The notes under the pieces are model-generated. The model was not told the DNA's origin, made no database searches, and worked only from the letters and a program-made list of their open reading frames with translations. A program made the translations under genes and the position numbers. Of a stretch of DNA of 64,000 nt, positions 10,496-21,940 are shown piece by piece. Location of the stretch: positions 558,666-622,665 of the forward strand of contig JAYKAV010002965.1 of assembly GCA_035582835.1 (NCBI GenBank), written 5' to 3'. The DNA comes from Phoebastria nigripes. Lineage: Eukaryota > Chordata > Aves > Procellariiformes > Diomedeidae. The stretch's first letter is position 1. Every line of letters begins with the position of its first letter.

Positions 10496-10575
10496 AGTAG
10501 TAGTATTAGCGTTAGTATTAGTATTATAGTGTTAGTATTGGTATTGGTATTGATGATGATACTGATATTGTTATT
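10496..10575 (+). repeat. Degenerate (TTAGTA/TTGGTA)n simple repeat
   Basis: An 80-base stretch of imperfect 6-base units of the type TTAGTA, TTGGTA and TGATGA, typical of a decayed microsatellite. Confidence 0.75.
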
Positions 10576-10740
10576 AGTGTCATTTTACTTTGAATGATTC
10601 CGTTCTAAGAATTCTTACTGTGCTTAATACTATATCCTGCCTTACTTCTCTAGATTATATGTTGAAACTCATACTGGGCTAAGCATCCTTACAATGAGTG
10701 TATTTCAATGTAGTCACAACGATATTTATTTACAATTCTT

Positions 10741-10789
10741 GTAAAATTTGCCTTTCTTGTGCAAATTTTACTTTCTTGTAAAATTTTAC
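10741..10789 (+). repeat. Nested inverted repeats GTAAAATTTGC / GCAAATTTTAC
   Basis: An 11-base perfect inverted repeat (10741-10751 with 10761-10771, 9-base loop) is followed by the 12-base palindrome GTAAAATTTTAC at 10778-10789. The three related half-sites look like local duplication and inversion in AT-rich DNA. Confidence 0.75.
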
Positions 10790-11713
10790 AATTCCTGCAT
10801 AAGACTACTGTGTATTTTCCATTGGTGTGAATGTCTTCATAACTATGAAATAAATATATGTACAAGATCTGTTCACTGGTTTTCTTATAGACTTTGATTA
10901 TGGAAGAGATGGAAAAATTTTAAGCAAGTATTATTTCAGAATCATCTGATATTGAATGTCTATGAGTCTAGTAGGTTTTTGGCTACCTATGGCTGGATAT
11001 ATATGCAATAACCTTTTCAGAGGACAAATAATTAATACTGCAGTGGTAGTATAATGATGTGACATCCTAAGGCTATAGAAAAGGCAGGGGAGTTATCTTT
11101 TGTTAGACCAAACTTCCTTAGGCCCTGAAGAAATGTTTGCATTTTTAAAAAGGCATCTATTTTCATCAGCTATATTCCTACTTAGTGTAGAAATGAAGAC
11201 ATGCACAAGAGCTGTGTAGTATTTTCTAGGTAGCTGGCATGTAACATAAATATTTTGCTTTGACACTTCCATGAAAATGTCACAGCTTTTTGGTGGCTGG
11301 TGTTTACTGGACATAAAAGTCCTGTTTTTCAAAGAGTATACNTTTTTCTTTTTACAACCATGAAGTTATCATCTTCATCTTCTGCTGCCTTTAGGAGCTT
11401 CCTGAGTGTTGTTTCTGTTTGTTTTTAAATATGCATAGCCTGGCAAAAAATTCAATTATCTGTTTTTTGAGTCAGAAAAAAAAAAAAAAATGGAAACATG
11501 AGAACAAATCGCTAAAAATATAAATTCAAAGCTTTGTTAAAATAAATATTTAGGAGATCTGAAATTCAGTGACTAATGAGGTGTTTGCATAAAATCACTA
11601 GGAGTAAAAGATGAATAAGGTCCTCTTAGTTCACTTCTTAGTTGACCTTCTAATCCATACGTGAATCAAGTAGACACAGAGATGTTTATTCCAGAAGTTA
11701 TGTAACATGTTCT

Positions 11714-11752
11714 CCTCTCTCTCACACACACACACCCACCCACCCACACACC
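11714..11752 (+). repeat. (CT)n(CA)n(CCCA)n compound microsatellite
   Basis: A short CT run grades into CA dinucleotides and then CCCA units. Length polymorphism is likely. Confidence 0.85.
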
Positions 11753-14700
11753 AGTGCTAGACAGTTCACAGCTTTTCTATATGACCTATTCCAGTATTAA
11801 ATGATGCTTCCCGCTAGAACATTTCTATAGGTACGTCTGGATCTAAACCATATTTTGTGTTCTGATTTAAGCTTCTTACTGATCACCCCACAAAGAATGG
11901 AGAATTTTATTGTATTTTGATGCAAAAAATTATCAAGTTTGTTCATTTACAAATATCTTGTGTTCTGAATAGTCAGCATGCCTAAACCTGTTTGAGGTCA
12001 AAGAAAAGCAGCCTTGCTGGTTTGTGTACACCATTTGCATTGAAAGCTCCCACTTAATGCCAATCAAACCTAGTATTCACTTATTTTTGCAACTCTGATC
12101 TTTCTGGCACTTAATGCCTTTTAGTTCCACCTACAAGAAAGTAATTTAAGTTCATTTCTGACTGTTAACTCAACACTGCAGAAACAAAACAAGTTCTAAA
12201 ATAACAGTAAAACCACTAAAAATATTTAGCCACTATTTCTGTAAGTTTTATCTAAGTATAAACAAAAGAACTTGACAAGTGTAAAGAATGTCAAGCTCAA
12301 ATGTTGCAGAATATAAAAAGCCACAGAAATAAAACTCTCAGTAAAACTTTCTTCTCTTTTTAAGACAAAACATTCTTCAAAGAATTTTTATCAGCACTAA
12401 ATATTATTTCTCAAGAGAAACAAAGTAAATAAGACATTAGAGGAGATTCAACTTTGCTCTTTTTCCATAAAAAAATTTTTAATTTTCATTAAAAGAGAAA
12501 AGAAAAAGAAAACAAAACCCAAAACAGTGTACTAAGGGTGGAAACTCACAATACAACCACAACAAATCCAAATAAAGGATTTGTCAGACAAACATGTTGA
12601 AAGTGTTCTGGAACTACTGAAGATTAGGAAAAGTTAGATTATGAGTTAGAAGACTGAGGATTGGGAATACTGTTTCTGCAGTATTCTTGAGAAGGTTGCT
12701 CACCCATATAACTCCAGAAGTTAAAACATGCACCTTCTCTGAATGTCCTGTGACACTGAAAAATGAAAACTTTTGAGAAAACAGAGAAAAAGCAAAGTAG
12801 AATCTTTTCTTACGCAAACAAATTAAATAACATATTGAAAACAGACTCCAGCTGAAATCTTCCAATGAGTTTCTAATCAATCACAAAAAAAAATTCAGAA
12901 GGAACTTTAAGTAAATGTCTATGTCACTTAGATTGANTACATCACTTCAGAAAAGTTCTGTGGAACTTGGGGGCTGAACAGAGGCCCTCTGAAGTAAATG
13001 AAAGCATTCACTTTGACCCTAAATATGCTTCTGTTTCTAAATGCAGAATTTCAACAGATACATATAAATATGACTTTCATCATAGAAATGTCAAAGAGGA
13101 AGATTTCAGTCCTGGAGATAAGAACTTGAAAGATGATTCTATAAACACATATGCATGTGTTTAATTCTATACACAAGACTAATTCTATTTTTAATGTTAA
13201 ATATGTCAGTAAACATTTGAAGAAACAAAATTATATTTGTACTGTCTAGTTATGGTTTGTAAGCATTGATATATGAAGATTGTATCAGGGAAGTAAATCA
13301 ATTGCATCAAAATCATAGTATCAAAATAGTTTTAGAAATAGCTATTCCTTCATCACTTTCTCAGCTTAATCTAAGCTGTATCGAGGGCAGCAAAAAGCAC
13401 ACTTTGGGACAAAATTTTATACATCCTTGACACTGCANGAAAGGATGAATTTACAGTAGTGATAAAGATTTTAATATTTCTGCCATATCCACAGGAGCTC
13501 TCATGTTATAAAGCATTTAAAAGTGTAGTCACGTTCTTACATGTCTTTGTGGAACTGGTTGCCGCTGAAATGATAAGAGGATTTTGGATTTCAAAATGAG
13601 CAGATATTGCCTTTAGAAAGAGATCCTCAGAAGCACATGGGCTCTTAGCTACCCTTTTGCCCCAAAGAATCTTTTGTTGTTGTTTTTTTCTTTAGGTTTA
13701 GCCACCCATACATATACACATATACACACATCCCTATATAAACAACTGAATGATATATTGCTTAAATTACAAAAGCGCTTTCTCTCGCTGTTGTTATTGT
13801 AGCCTTAAGAACTTGGAATATTACTCAGAATACCTGACGAAAAAGTAGAAATAGCTCAGCATATGTGTACAGTTTAGGACTTTTTACACTTTGTATACGG
13901 AGTTCCATAAGTATTTGGTAGTGAAAGCATGTAGGTGGCAAACTACTTAGTGCTAGCTGACTTGTTTCTATTCACCTTAGAGAAAAACACAGACACCTAC
14001 AATTTATTCCCAGTACTGCTCTTCTGTGTAAGAAACTGTATTATTCAACAGAAGATGCCATTTATTTATTAGTAGTTGATTTTTAGCAATATGCCACATT
14101 AAAAAAGTAATAATTTGAAAAGTATTTTTGTACAAAACTTATATAGTAGACAACAGTATTACTCGTTTGAGTTAGGACGTAACATGCAAAAATCAAAGAC
14201 ATAAATTATTGACATAAAAAGAATGGGTTGGATTCTGCTAGACTTAGGATTTGCTGCATATCTCACCAAGCTTAATGAGAGTACTCGTCAGTTTGAGAGA
14301 GAACTGGATGGAATTGTTACATTAATTGGGTCAGTGTATCTAGTGCAATTATTGTACAGTGATTCCAGAATTACATGTACCCTGACAAAATAAAATGTGA
14401 AATCTTCATCATCTGTTGGGGAATGAGATAAGTACTTAAACACTAGTGTTTTTACCATTTCATTAAATTTACTGAAAAGATGCAAAAAACTTAAAGAAAA
14501 AAATATTTATAAAGCAAATGACAAGCTGGCATTATATTGTTAAAGGCCCTGAATCAAATTTCCCTCAATATGGAAAGTTCAATAATAGTTGTTTTTTTTT
14601 TTTTTTTAATAAATGTATGTGTAGACTCTGAAGCCATACTGAGTTAAATATTTTGAAAATAGTAAGTTATCAGATACTGGATCACTCTGGAACTGCACTG

Positions 14701-15409
14701 TAGTACACATACTATGTATCTATAATGACAGATGACTAATGGAGGAGACCAGTGCAGTGATTTTAAAGGGAATATTTTGGTTTTGCTCCAGTTACCCATA
14801 TAAATGAATGACCAGAGAAAATGACAGAAATTATGCAAATTAATTCTAACTGAGATTAATGAGCATGTAAAATATACACTAGTGGTAAATCAGAAGAAAG
14901 CAGTGAGATTTTGAAATTGAAAATTTTGATTTCTGTACCTAACATTATCTGGATGGCCTTGACTCAAGGTTTAAACCAAATATTTCGCAAATAGTTCCTC
15001 CTTGATAAACATTTAGCCGCCTTAGAATCGGGCCTACATCACAGGTACTAGGGAATTCTAGATCGTCACAGCAACCACGGCTCATCACTTTTGAAAAAAC
15101 AAGTCAGCTGTAGTTGAAGTAGTATTTTTAGATACCATTTTTTTCCTTTTGAGTGGTTTTGAGTTCCTAAAGCTATTTGACCAAACCTGCTGTCCTGGTT
15201 CTGGCTGGGACAGAGTTAGCTTTCTTCCCAGTAGCTGGGGGTGTGTGTGCTGTGTTTTGGGTTTGGTATAATAGAAGCGTTGATTGCCCATTGATGTTTT
15301 GTGTGCTGCTGGGTGGTGCTTGCACCGGGCACTTTTCCACCTCCCATGCCCTGCCAGGTGCATGGGAAGCTGGCAGGGGGAGCATAGCCAGGGCGGTTGA
15401 CCCAGCTGG

Positions 15410-15455
15410 CCAATGGAGTATTCCATACCATGTGATGTCATGCTCAGTATAAAAA
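15410..15455 (+). promoter_or_regulatory. LTR 2 core promoter: CCAAT, CRE-like, TATA
   Basis: CCAAT at 15410-15414, TGATGTCA at 15433-15440 (the CRE with its CpG changed to TG, a deamination-type change), and TATAAAAA at 15448-15455. Confidence 0.65.
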
Positions 15456-15627
15456 CTAAGGGTGTGTGTAAGGCTCTAGCATCATGGGACGGGCTCTCGT
15501 GTATCGGGCTACGCGTCAGTTCGGCGGGTGGTGAGCAGTTGCATTGTGCATCGCCTGCTTTGTATATTCTACTATTGTTGTTGTTACCACTGTTATTATT
15601 ACTGTTCTACTTTGTTTTATTTCAATT

Positions 15628-15633
15628 ATTAAA
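15628..15633 (+). terminator. LTR 2 ATTAAA polyadenylation signal
   Basis: ATTAAA in the same relative position as in LTR 1, about 175 bases downstream of TATA. Confidence 0.5.
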
Positions 15634-17482
15634 CTGTTTTTATCTCAACCCGCAAGTTTTCCTACTCATGCCCTCCCAATTCTCTCCCCCATCCCACCGG
15701 ATCGGGGCAGGGTGAGCAAGCAGCTGCGTGTTGTTTAGCTGCTGGCCAGGGTTAAACCCTGTTTTTACCCTGTTTGGTTGACACCTGGGTAAAAATTCCT
15801 CTAAATCAGCACAAAAGTTATCGACTTACTANAAGAGAACAAAGATAGTTTCAGTACTAACTGATCACACTGAATTTTAAAGACCAGATTCTACAACTTT
15901 CATGAAAACTTTGCTTTTCAGGTAGATTTTCAACTGTATCATCCAAGAATAAAATACTACTTAGTAGGTATCCAGACTCTTAAATACTCACCGACTAATA
16001 ATCAAATAGAAGATAAAGCTCTAATAACAGCAAGCAAGAAGAGCAAGATGCCAGTTTGAAAGATACCACTTTACCAAAATATACTCCTAAACTCTGTTTC
16101 TCAAATGGTATGTATTTTCCTTTTTTGTTAGAGTATATTTTCAGAGCACCCTGTGGTACTTCACACCTGCCAAGGTTCTGATAGATGTGACAATTTTTTT
16201 TGGACGAGTCTGAAACTCATATACATATATGAAATTTGNATATCTAAAAGATTTTTCTCCTTGTAATTTAACTGCTAATTTGAAAAGCTACATGATCATA
16301 GTTTAGTTCTTTAATTAAAATTCCCAGTGATTTATTGACTATGGATTGATTGATTTCAGGAATTTATTAAATGGCTCATTTCAAAGGAAAAAAAAGAAGT
16401 TTTTTAACTAAAACAGAACTCAGCATTTTGAGGTATTTCATTCAGCTTAGTACATAAAAAATAAGCTAATAATACCATAGATTTACATGAAACAATGCAG
16501 AAGAATATAATTTTCAATAATATTGAGTAAAAGTGTCAATGATTGCTGAAATGTTCAGGCATTTTTTTTATGATGTATAACTTTTGTCTGAATGTTATTG
16601 GATTATGTTTATATAGCCAGCCAGTCAAGTATGTCCTCTTTTATTTGATTGAGTTCTATTTTGCTACATCTCCAAAAAAGAAGCAAAACTGTTTTCTTAT
16701 GATGAGAAAGCATAAATTCCTATTTTCTACTTAAATAAATACAGAAAGCCAGCATCCATATTTAAAGACATACTTTACGAAGATCCACATGAGAATCCTT
16801 ATTCAGCAACCTACTTAATGATTAAAGTTTTTTGTTTTTTTAAATCCTGTGTAAATACAACGGAAGTCAATCTGACTTCTTCAGTAAGTATGCAAGTTCT
16901 TTGATGAATGAATTTAAATATGTGATCAAAATTAAACAAAGTGCTTTGCTGAAGACAAGCCTCTCCANTGGAAATGGAGAATATCTTGAATTGAATCAGA
17001 ATTCATTGTATGTTGTGAAGCAGGAAGCTTTTGAAGAAACTGACAGCAAGAAAATAGAATTCTTTGAACATTTTCCTGCATCAAATGATATAGTGCATTT
17101 GGGTGGTATTTTTCTTCCTTTTCTTATTGTCCATTTCCACTTGTCTTTCCTGTCACTAACAATAACAGACATATTAACATCTCTATTTTTATATATTCAG
17201 TTGAGGTAATAACATAATTTGCCCTTCATCATCCATGTCTTGTTATACAGAACAAAATAATTCTTTTTGAAACTACTATAAAATAAAATCTGCCACTCTG
17301 TGCTTGTTAATATTCTAAAGCAAAGTATGTTTTGAATAGCCAGAATAAATTCTAGTGTCAAACACAAGATGGTTATTTGTGTTGAAAATGTTAACTCAGG
17401 AGTTTATAATACTGAAAACACTATAGATGTGACTGTATAGAATAGCTCTGTCATGGACAGTAATATACATATGGAAATACAT

Positions 17483-17512
17483 ATTTTGGAAAATAACAGA
17501 ATTTTCCAAAAT
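17483..17512 (+). repeat. Perfect 12-base inverted repeat with 6-base loop
   Basis: ATTTTGGAAAAT (17483-17494) is followed after 6 bases by its exact reverse complement ATTTTCCAAAAT (17501-17512). The stem is too short and AT-rich to suggest a microRNA precursor. Confidence 0.85.
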
Positions 17513-18899
17513 GAAGGCTTTAGACAGAGAGATGTGAGCTCAATGGACAATATGCCTTCAAGTTTGAATGGGCATGTGTCTGCAACTAGAAACACTTCTG
17601 TAGCACTCCAGTGTCTGTGCTTTAAGGACAGCTGTAGCAGCAAGAAAACACAAACAATGTCTGACCCAGCCAAGCCAACAGCAAAACCCAATCACTTAAA
17701 TGTTTTTTCAGAANTTTAGTCTTCCCACATTTTGGTGGGATGCTACTGTCATTTTAATTAATTTATTTTAAGAACTCTCAGATTTTTTATGCGTTTGCTG
17801 TAATATGCAGGCTTCTTGCAAGATACCAATATTATTGAAAGAAATGGTTAGACTGAGCTCAAAAATTCTGTTTCTACATAAGGGAGTGTTCCTGAGTTAT
17901 TTCCCTTGGCTTTCGTAGAACTTGACCTTTCCCTTAGGACTGCAAAGAAATATGGATCATGCCTGGAGTACTGTCTTCCTCACTGTGCTGACAAATCTGT
18001 CCATTGTCTCTGCTGTTGTTCATAGCTTTCCTAATTTGTTGCTGGCTAAAAGCTGGCCAGTTTTATCCATAGTTTGCCACAGTGACTGAGAACAATAGAT
18101 TGAAAAATGGCTCATTTCTTTTTACTGGTGGTGCTCAGAACCTAACCATCAACGTAAAACATCAAAATTTTCACAGGATGTTGTAGTTTTGTTTAACCTT
18201 AACATGCTTGTTGTGACTAGCATTTCCCAAATATGAAATGGAACTAACATTTCCGAATCTATTTCTTTTTTGAAAAAATCAAATTGTATTAAGTCAGGCT
18301 TCTGACTTCAAGGGTTATGCTCATAATTTGGAATATAAGTTTCATAGTACTGAAAGAATTAGATAAATTGAACTAATGCTAAGAAAAGCCATAGGCAACA
18401 GCAGGAGCTAACTGAAGAGCTTTTCATAAAGAGAAAGATTGGGCAACAAAATCTAATATTTATTAAGTAATAGCCAGGAAGAAGTGGTATGGGAGCTGAG
18501 AGGATAAGAAAATTTTTTTTTTCACTTGTAGCCAGAATTTTAGGGGAGAGAAGCAGAGGGGATACCTTCATTTTTTTTCACACCTGTATTATCCCTGCCC
18601 TATTCATCTAGACAATATTTTTGAAGAGTGTGGCTTTGATTTAAGTTTTTGGTAGAAGGCTTGAGGTTTGAGGTACCTAACATAACCTAGGATTTCAGGT
18701 ACTAAAGTCTTGCAAAGCAATTTTANCTGCTTACCTGCAAGCACAATCTATCTCAAAAAGGCTTGCAAAACCAATAGAAAAGAGTAGGCTTCACAGTTCC
18801 AGATTCTGGGTCTCTTTCAGACTTTTTTTTTTCTCGTTTAAATACAGTGACTGAATAGTACACCAGTTAAGCATCTGGAGAAGAAATGCTGCTTTATGG

Positions 18900-19110
18900 C
18901 AAATAGGGGTTCCATCATAATGTAAAGATAGATTTAGGGAGAGGAAGGCAAATGTGAAAAGAAAGAAGACCCAGCATACGTAAAAGAAGGAGCAAATAGT
19001 GCAAGGTAAGGTAATGAGAACAGAGTGCAAGGTATGGAAAGAGGGGAAAGGACAATGCAGAAGACAGAGCACAGGTTAGAGATATGGAAGGGAACAAGCA
19101 AGTCTAATAT
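18900..19110 (+). other. Purine-skewed segment
   Basis: The plus strand is strongly enriched in A and G. The complementary pyrimidine-rich strand therefore has few stop codons, which explains three overlapping minus-strand frames of 60-93 codons rich in Leu, Ser and Phe. No protein similarity is evident. Confidence 0.6.
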
Positions 19111-20257
19111 GCCAGACGACACTATCTCCTTGCACCGGAGAACATTCCAATATTTTCCAACTCGGCTAGTGATTCTGTTATGTTTAAGTGGCTGTTGTAT
19201 GCCTTTGTAACTTTGTGATTAGTTTCCCCAATCACAATACAATTGATTGCCTTTAGCTAGTTCTAGAAACGGTCTAGCTTGTCTCCAGGCTTAATGGAAT
19301 GTTATTTATACCATATAACGCTGACATTCAGGGACCTAGCTCAAGAGCATGATCCAGTTGTGCTACATGTTCTGCAATAGTAGAACTAAACCCAGGTTTT
19401 CGGAGCTGGCTGTCTAGCTAGAGAAGAGACATACAGACCACAAGGGACAATAAAACTACAGAATGTGTTATGAAGTAAGTTTTGAATATAAGCATATGTT
19501 TTAAATTTCTTCTTTGAATGATCATGATTTGTTGGCCAAAACATTTTTTTTAACTTTCATGGCCAAAATTCAGCTGTTACGGCCTGACACTGACTACATC
19601 TTCTAGTGCAGAAACATCTAAAAACATATCTCCATCTCTATTGAGAAATATCCTTGAGCACATGGAATGTGCTTCCAAGGGTAGCAATGCCAAGCAGAAT
19701 AGAGCCCCAGACAAGCTATGAAGAGTTGTAATTTATTTCTAGAACTTACCCACTTTCTAAAATAAAATAATAAAATATTTTTTTGACAAATAATCATGGC
19801 TTTCCTCAGCAAATGGCGGAAGGGCCAGACCCTACTATTTAACAACCATTGGACAACAAATACAGAATGTGTCGCTATATTTCTGAGCAACATTTTCTGT
19901 CTACTTGCAGGATACACAAGACAATGAAGACAGTGAGGAATGAAAATAAAAGCTGGAAGAACTCCTCTTGATTCCAGTGGACTGTTGTCTCTTGTCAGAT
20001 TGAAAAGTAGAACTTAAAAACAAGTTCTTTTCAGATGGGATAGGGGGAGGGAACATCCACTTGAATTGTATAAATCTGAGGATTAGGACTTCCTGGAATT
20101 TTTGTTTCTCTGTTACATCAATTCTCACTGTAACAGTAAGAACACTGCAAGTTGTATTGCTATCAAAGACACATATGTGAAGTGTGTGTGTATAAAATAC
20201 ATATATAATATATAAACTTACCTTACCTCCTTCTAATATCATTAAAATCTTAAACAC

Positions 20258-20275
20258 ACAAATAAATAAATAAAT
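20258..20275 (+). repeat. Short (AAAT)n at the 5' flank of CR1 copy C
   Basis: About four AAAT units precede the CR1 5' end by roughly 30 bases. Confidence 0.8.
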
Positions 20276-20307
20276 GAAAGGTGGAATGTCAGGACAGTGC
20301 TTCCTGA

Positions 20308-21841
20308 CCTTACTTACTTAAGTGGGACAGAGAGCAGAATGAAGCCCCCATAATCCAAGGGGAAATGGTTAGCGACCTGCTACTCCACTTGGACACACAG
20401 AAGTCTATGGGACCAGATGAGATCCACTCAGAGGAACTAAGGGAGCTGGCAGAAGTGCTCACCAAGGCACTTTCAATCCTTTATCAGCAGTCCTGGCTAA
20501 CCAGGGAGGTCCCAGTTGAGTGGAAGTTAGCAAATGTGACGCCCATCTACAAGAAGGGCTGGAAGGAGGATCTGGGGAACTACAGGCCTGTCAGTCTGAC
20601 CTCGGTTCTGGGAAATGTTATGGAGCAGATCGTCTTGAGCGCCATCACGCGGCACATACAGGAAAAGCAGGTGATCAGGCCCAGTCAGCATGGCTTTATG
20701 AAAGGCAGGTACTGCTTGACTAACCTGATCTCCTTCTATGACAAGGTGACCTGCTTAGTGGATGAGGGAAAAGCTGTGGATGTTGTCTACCTAGACTTCA
20801 GTAAAGCCTTTGACACCATTTCCCACAGCATTCTTCTGGAGAAACTGGCTGCTCATGGCTTGGACGGGCGTACTCTTTACTGGGTAAAACACTGGCTGGA
20901 TGGCCAGGCCCAAGAAATTGTGGTGAATGGAGTTAAATCCAGTTGGTGGCTGGTCACAAGTTCCTCCCCGGGACTCAGTATTGGGGCCAGTTCTGTTTAA
21001 TGATCTGGATGAGGCGATCGAGTGCACCCTCCGTAAGTTTGCAGATGACACCAAGTTGGGTCAGAGTGTTGATCTGCTTGAGGGTAAGAAGGCTCTACAG
21101 AGGGATCTGGACAGGCTGGATCAATGGGCCGAGGCCAACTGTATGAGGTTCAACAAGGCTACATGCCGGGTCCTGCACTTGGGTCACAACAACCCCATGC
21201 AACGCTACAGGCTNGGGGAAGAGTGGCTGGAAAGCTGCCTGTCGGAAAAGGACATGGGGGTACTGGTCAACAGCNGGCTGAATATGAGCCAGCAGTGTGC
21301 CCAGGTGGCCAAGAAGGCCAATAGCATGCTGGCTGGTATCAGGAATAGNGTGGCCAGCAGGAGTAGGGAAGTGATCGTGCCCCTGTACTCGGCACTGGTG
21401 AGGCNGCACCTTGAATACTGTGTTCAGTTTTGGGCCCCTCACTACAAGAAGGACATTGAGGTGCTGGAGCACATCCAAAGAAGGGCAACGAAGCTGGTGA
21501 AGGGTCTAGATAGCAAGCCTTATGAGGAGTGGCTGAGGGAACTGGGGTTGTTTAGCCCGGAGAAAAGGAAGCTCGGGGGAGACATTATCACACTCTACAG
21601 CTACCTGAAAGGAGGTTATAGCGAGGTGGGTGTCAGTCTCTTCTCCCAAGTAACAAGCAATAGGATGAGAGGAAACAGCCTCAAGTTGCGCCAGGGGAGG
21701 TTTAGATTGGACATTAGGAAAAATTTCTTTACTGAAAGAGTGGTCAAGCATTGGAACAGGCTGCCCAGGGAAGTGGTTGAGTCCCCATCCCTGGAGGTAT
21801 TTAAAAGATGTGTAGACGTGGTGCTTAGGGACATGGTTTAG
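20308..21841 (+). pseudogene. CR1 ORF2 with frameshift in the reverse transcriptase
   Basis: The first frame runs from before 20341 to a stop at 20998-21000 and carries the fingers region (LANVTPIYKKG, GNYRPVSLTS) and motif [13 protein letters not shown]. Comparison with copy B shows one base lost in the motif B region (about 20960-20985, where B encodes [10 protein letters not shown]), shifting into a second frame that continues from 20927 to 21841. A further 12-base in-frame loss just before NDLDE removes four residues present in B (about 20998). Motif C FADD survives in the second frame. With motif B scrambled, the frame shifted and the endonuclease missing, it cannot be active. Confidence 0.92.
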
Positions 21842-21940
21842 TAGTGGACTTGGCAGTGTTAGGTTAACTGTTGGACTTGATGATCTTAAAGGTCCTTTCC
21901 AACCTAAACAATTCTATGATTCTATGACCCTATGATTCTA
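20308..21940 (+). mobile_element. CR1 LINE copy C, longest in the window, 5'-truncated
   Basis: Sense-strand CR1 of about 1.6 kb. Recognisable ORF2 sequence starts near 20308-20330 (reading KWDREQNEAPIIQGEMV) and runs through the reverse transcriptase to TAG at 21839-21841. A 3' UTR follows, with CTTAAAGGTCCTTTCCAACC and tail units ATTCTATGATTCTATG ending near 21940. It is clearly older than copy B outside one block: flanking segments are about 86-88% identical to B. Four single Ns (21214, 21275, 21349, 21405) fall in the anomalously identical block described in the findings. Confidence 0.95.

Larger units (their letters stand above)
10297..15185. other. AT-rich unique DNA between two solo LTRs, no gene recognised
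   Basis: Although flanked by same-orientation LTRs, this 4.9 kb carries no retroviral internal sequence and each LTR has its own target-site repeats, so it is not a proviral body. It contains the simple repeats and hairpins listed separately, an A15 run (11476-11490) and a T16 run (14592-14607). Frames such as 11093-11332 (minus), 12614-12880 (minus) and 12967-13164 (plus) are unrecognised and near chance length. Confidence 0.6.
15191..15783 (+). mobile_element. Solo LTR 2 of the same endogenous retrovirus family
   Basis: A 593-base sense LTR starts TGTCCTGGTTCTGGCTGGGA and ends GGTTGACA. The flanks CCTGC (15186-15190) and CCTGG (15784-15788) are a 5-base target duplication with one substitution. 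The order of elements matches LTR 1, although the last 30 bases differ from LTR 1's simple TTAAACCACGACA end, showing an insertion or duplication near the U5 end. No internal viral sequence adjoins it. Frames of 91-118 codons on either strand within it are shadows of noncoding LTR sequence. Confidence 0.88.
15789..20307. other. Unique AT-rich DNA, no gene recognised
   Basis: Contains a perfect inverted repeat at 17483-17512, a purine-skewed stretch near 18900-19110 and (AAAT)n at 20258-20275, listed separately. Plus-strand frames 16901-17209 (102 codons) and 17453-17719 (88 codons), and minus-strand frames of up to 118 codons, have no recognisable family or splice context. Confidence 0.55.

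Noticed and set aside
15085..15738. Overlapping 64-118-codon frames on both strands
   Set aside because: They lie wholly or largely in noncoding LTR 2 and translate promoter and U5 sequence.
9675..15783. A full-length provirus bounded by LTRs 1 and 2
   Set aside because: Both LTRs have the same orientation and lie about 5 kb apart, but each has its own distinct 5-base flanking duplication. The sequence between them is AT-rich, with no retroviral coding frame or primer-binding site that I could see.
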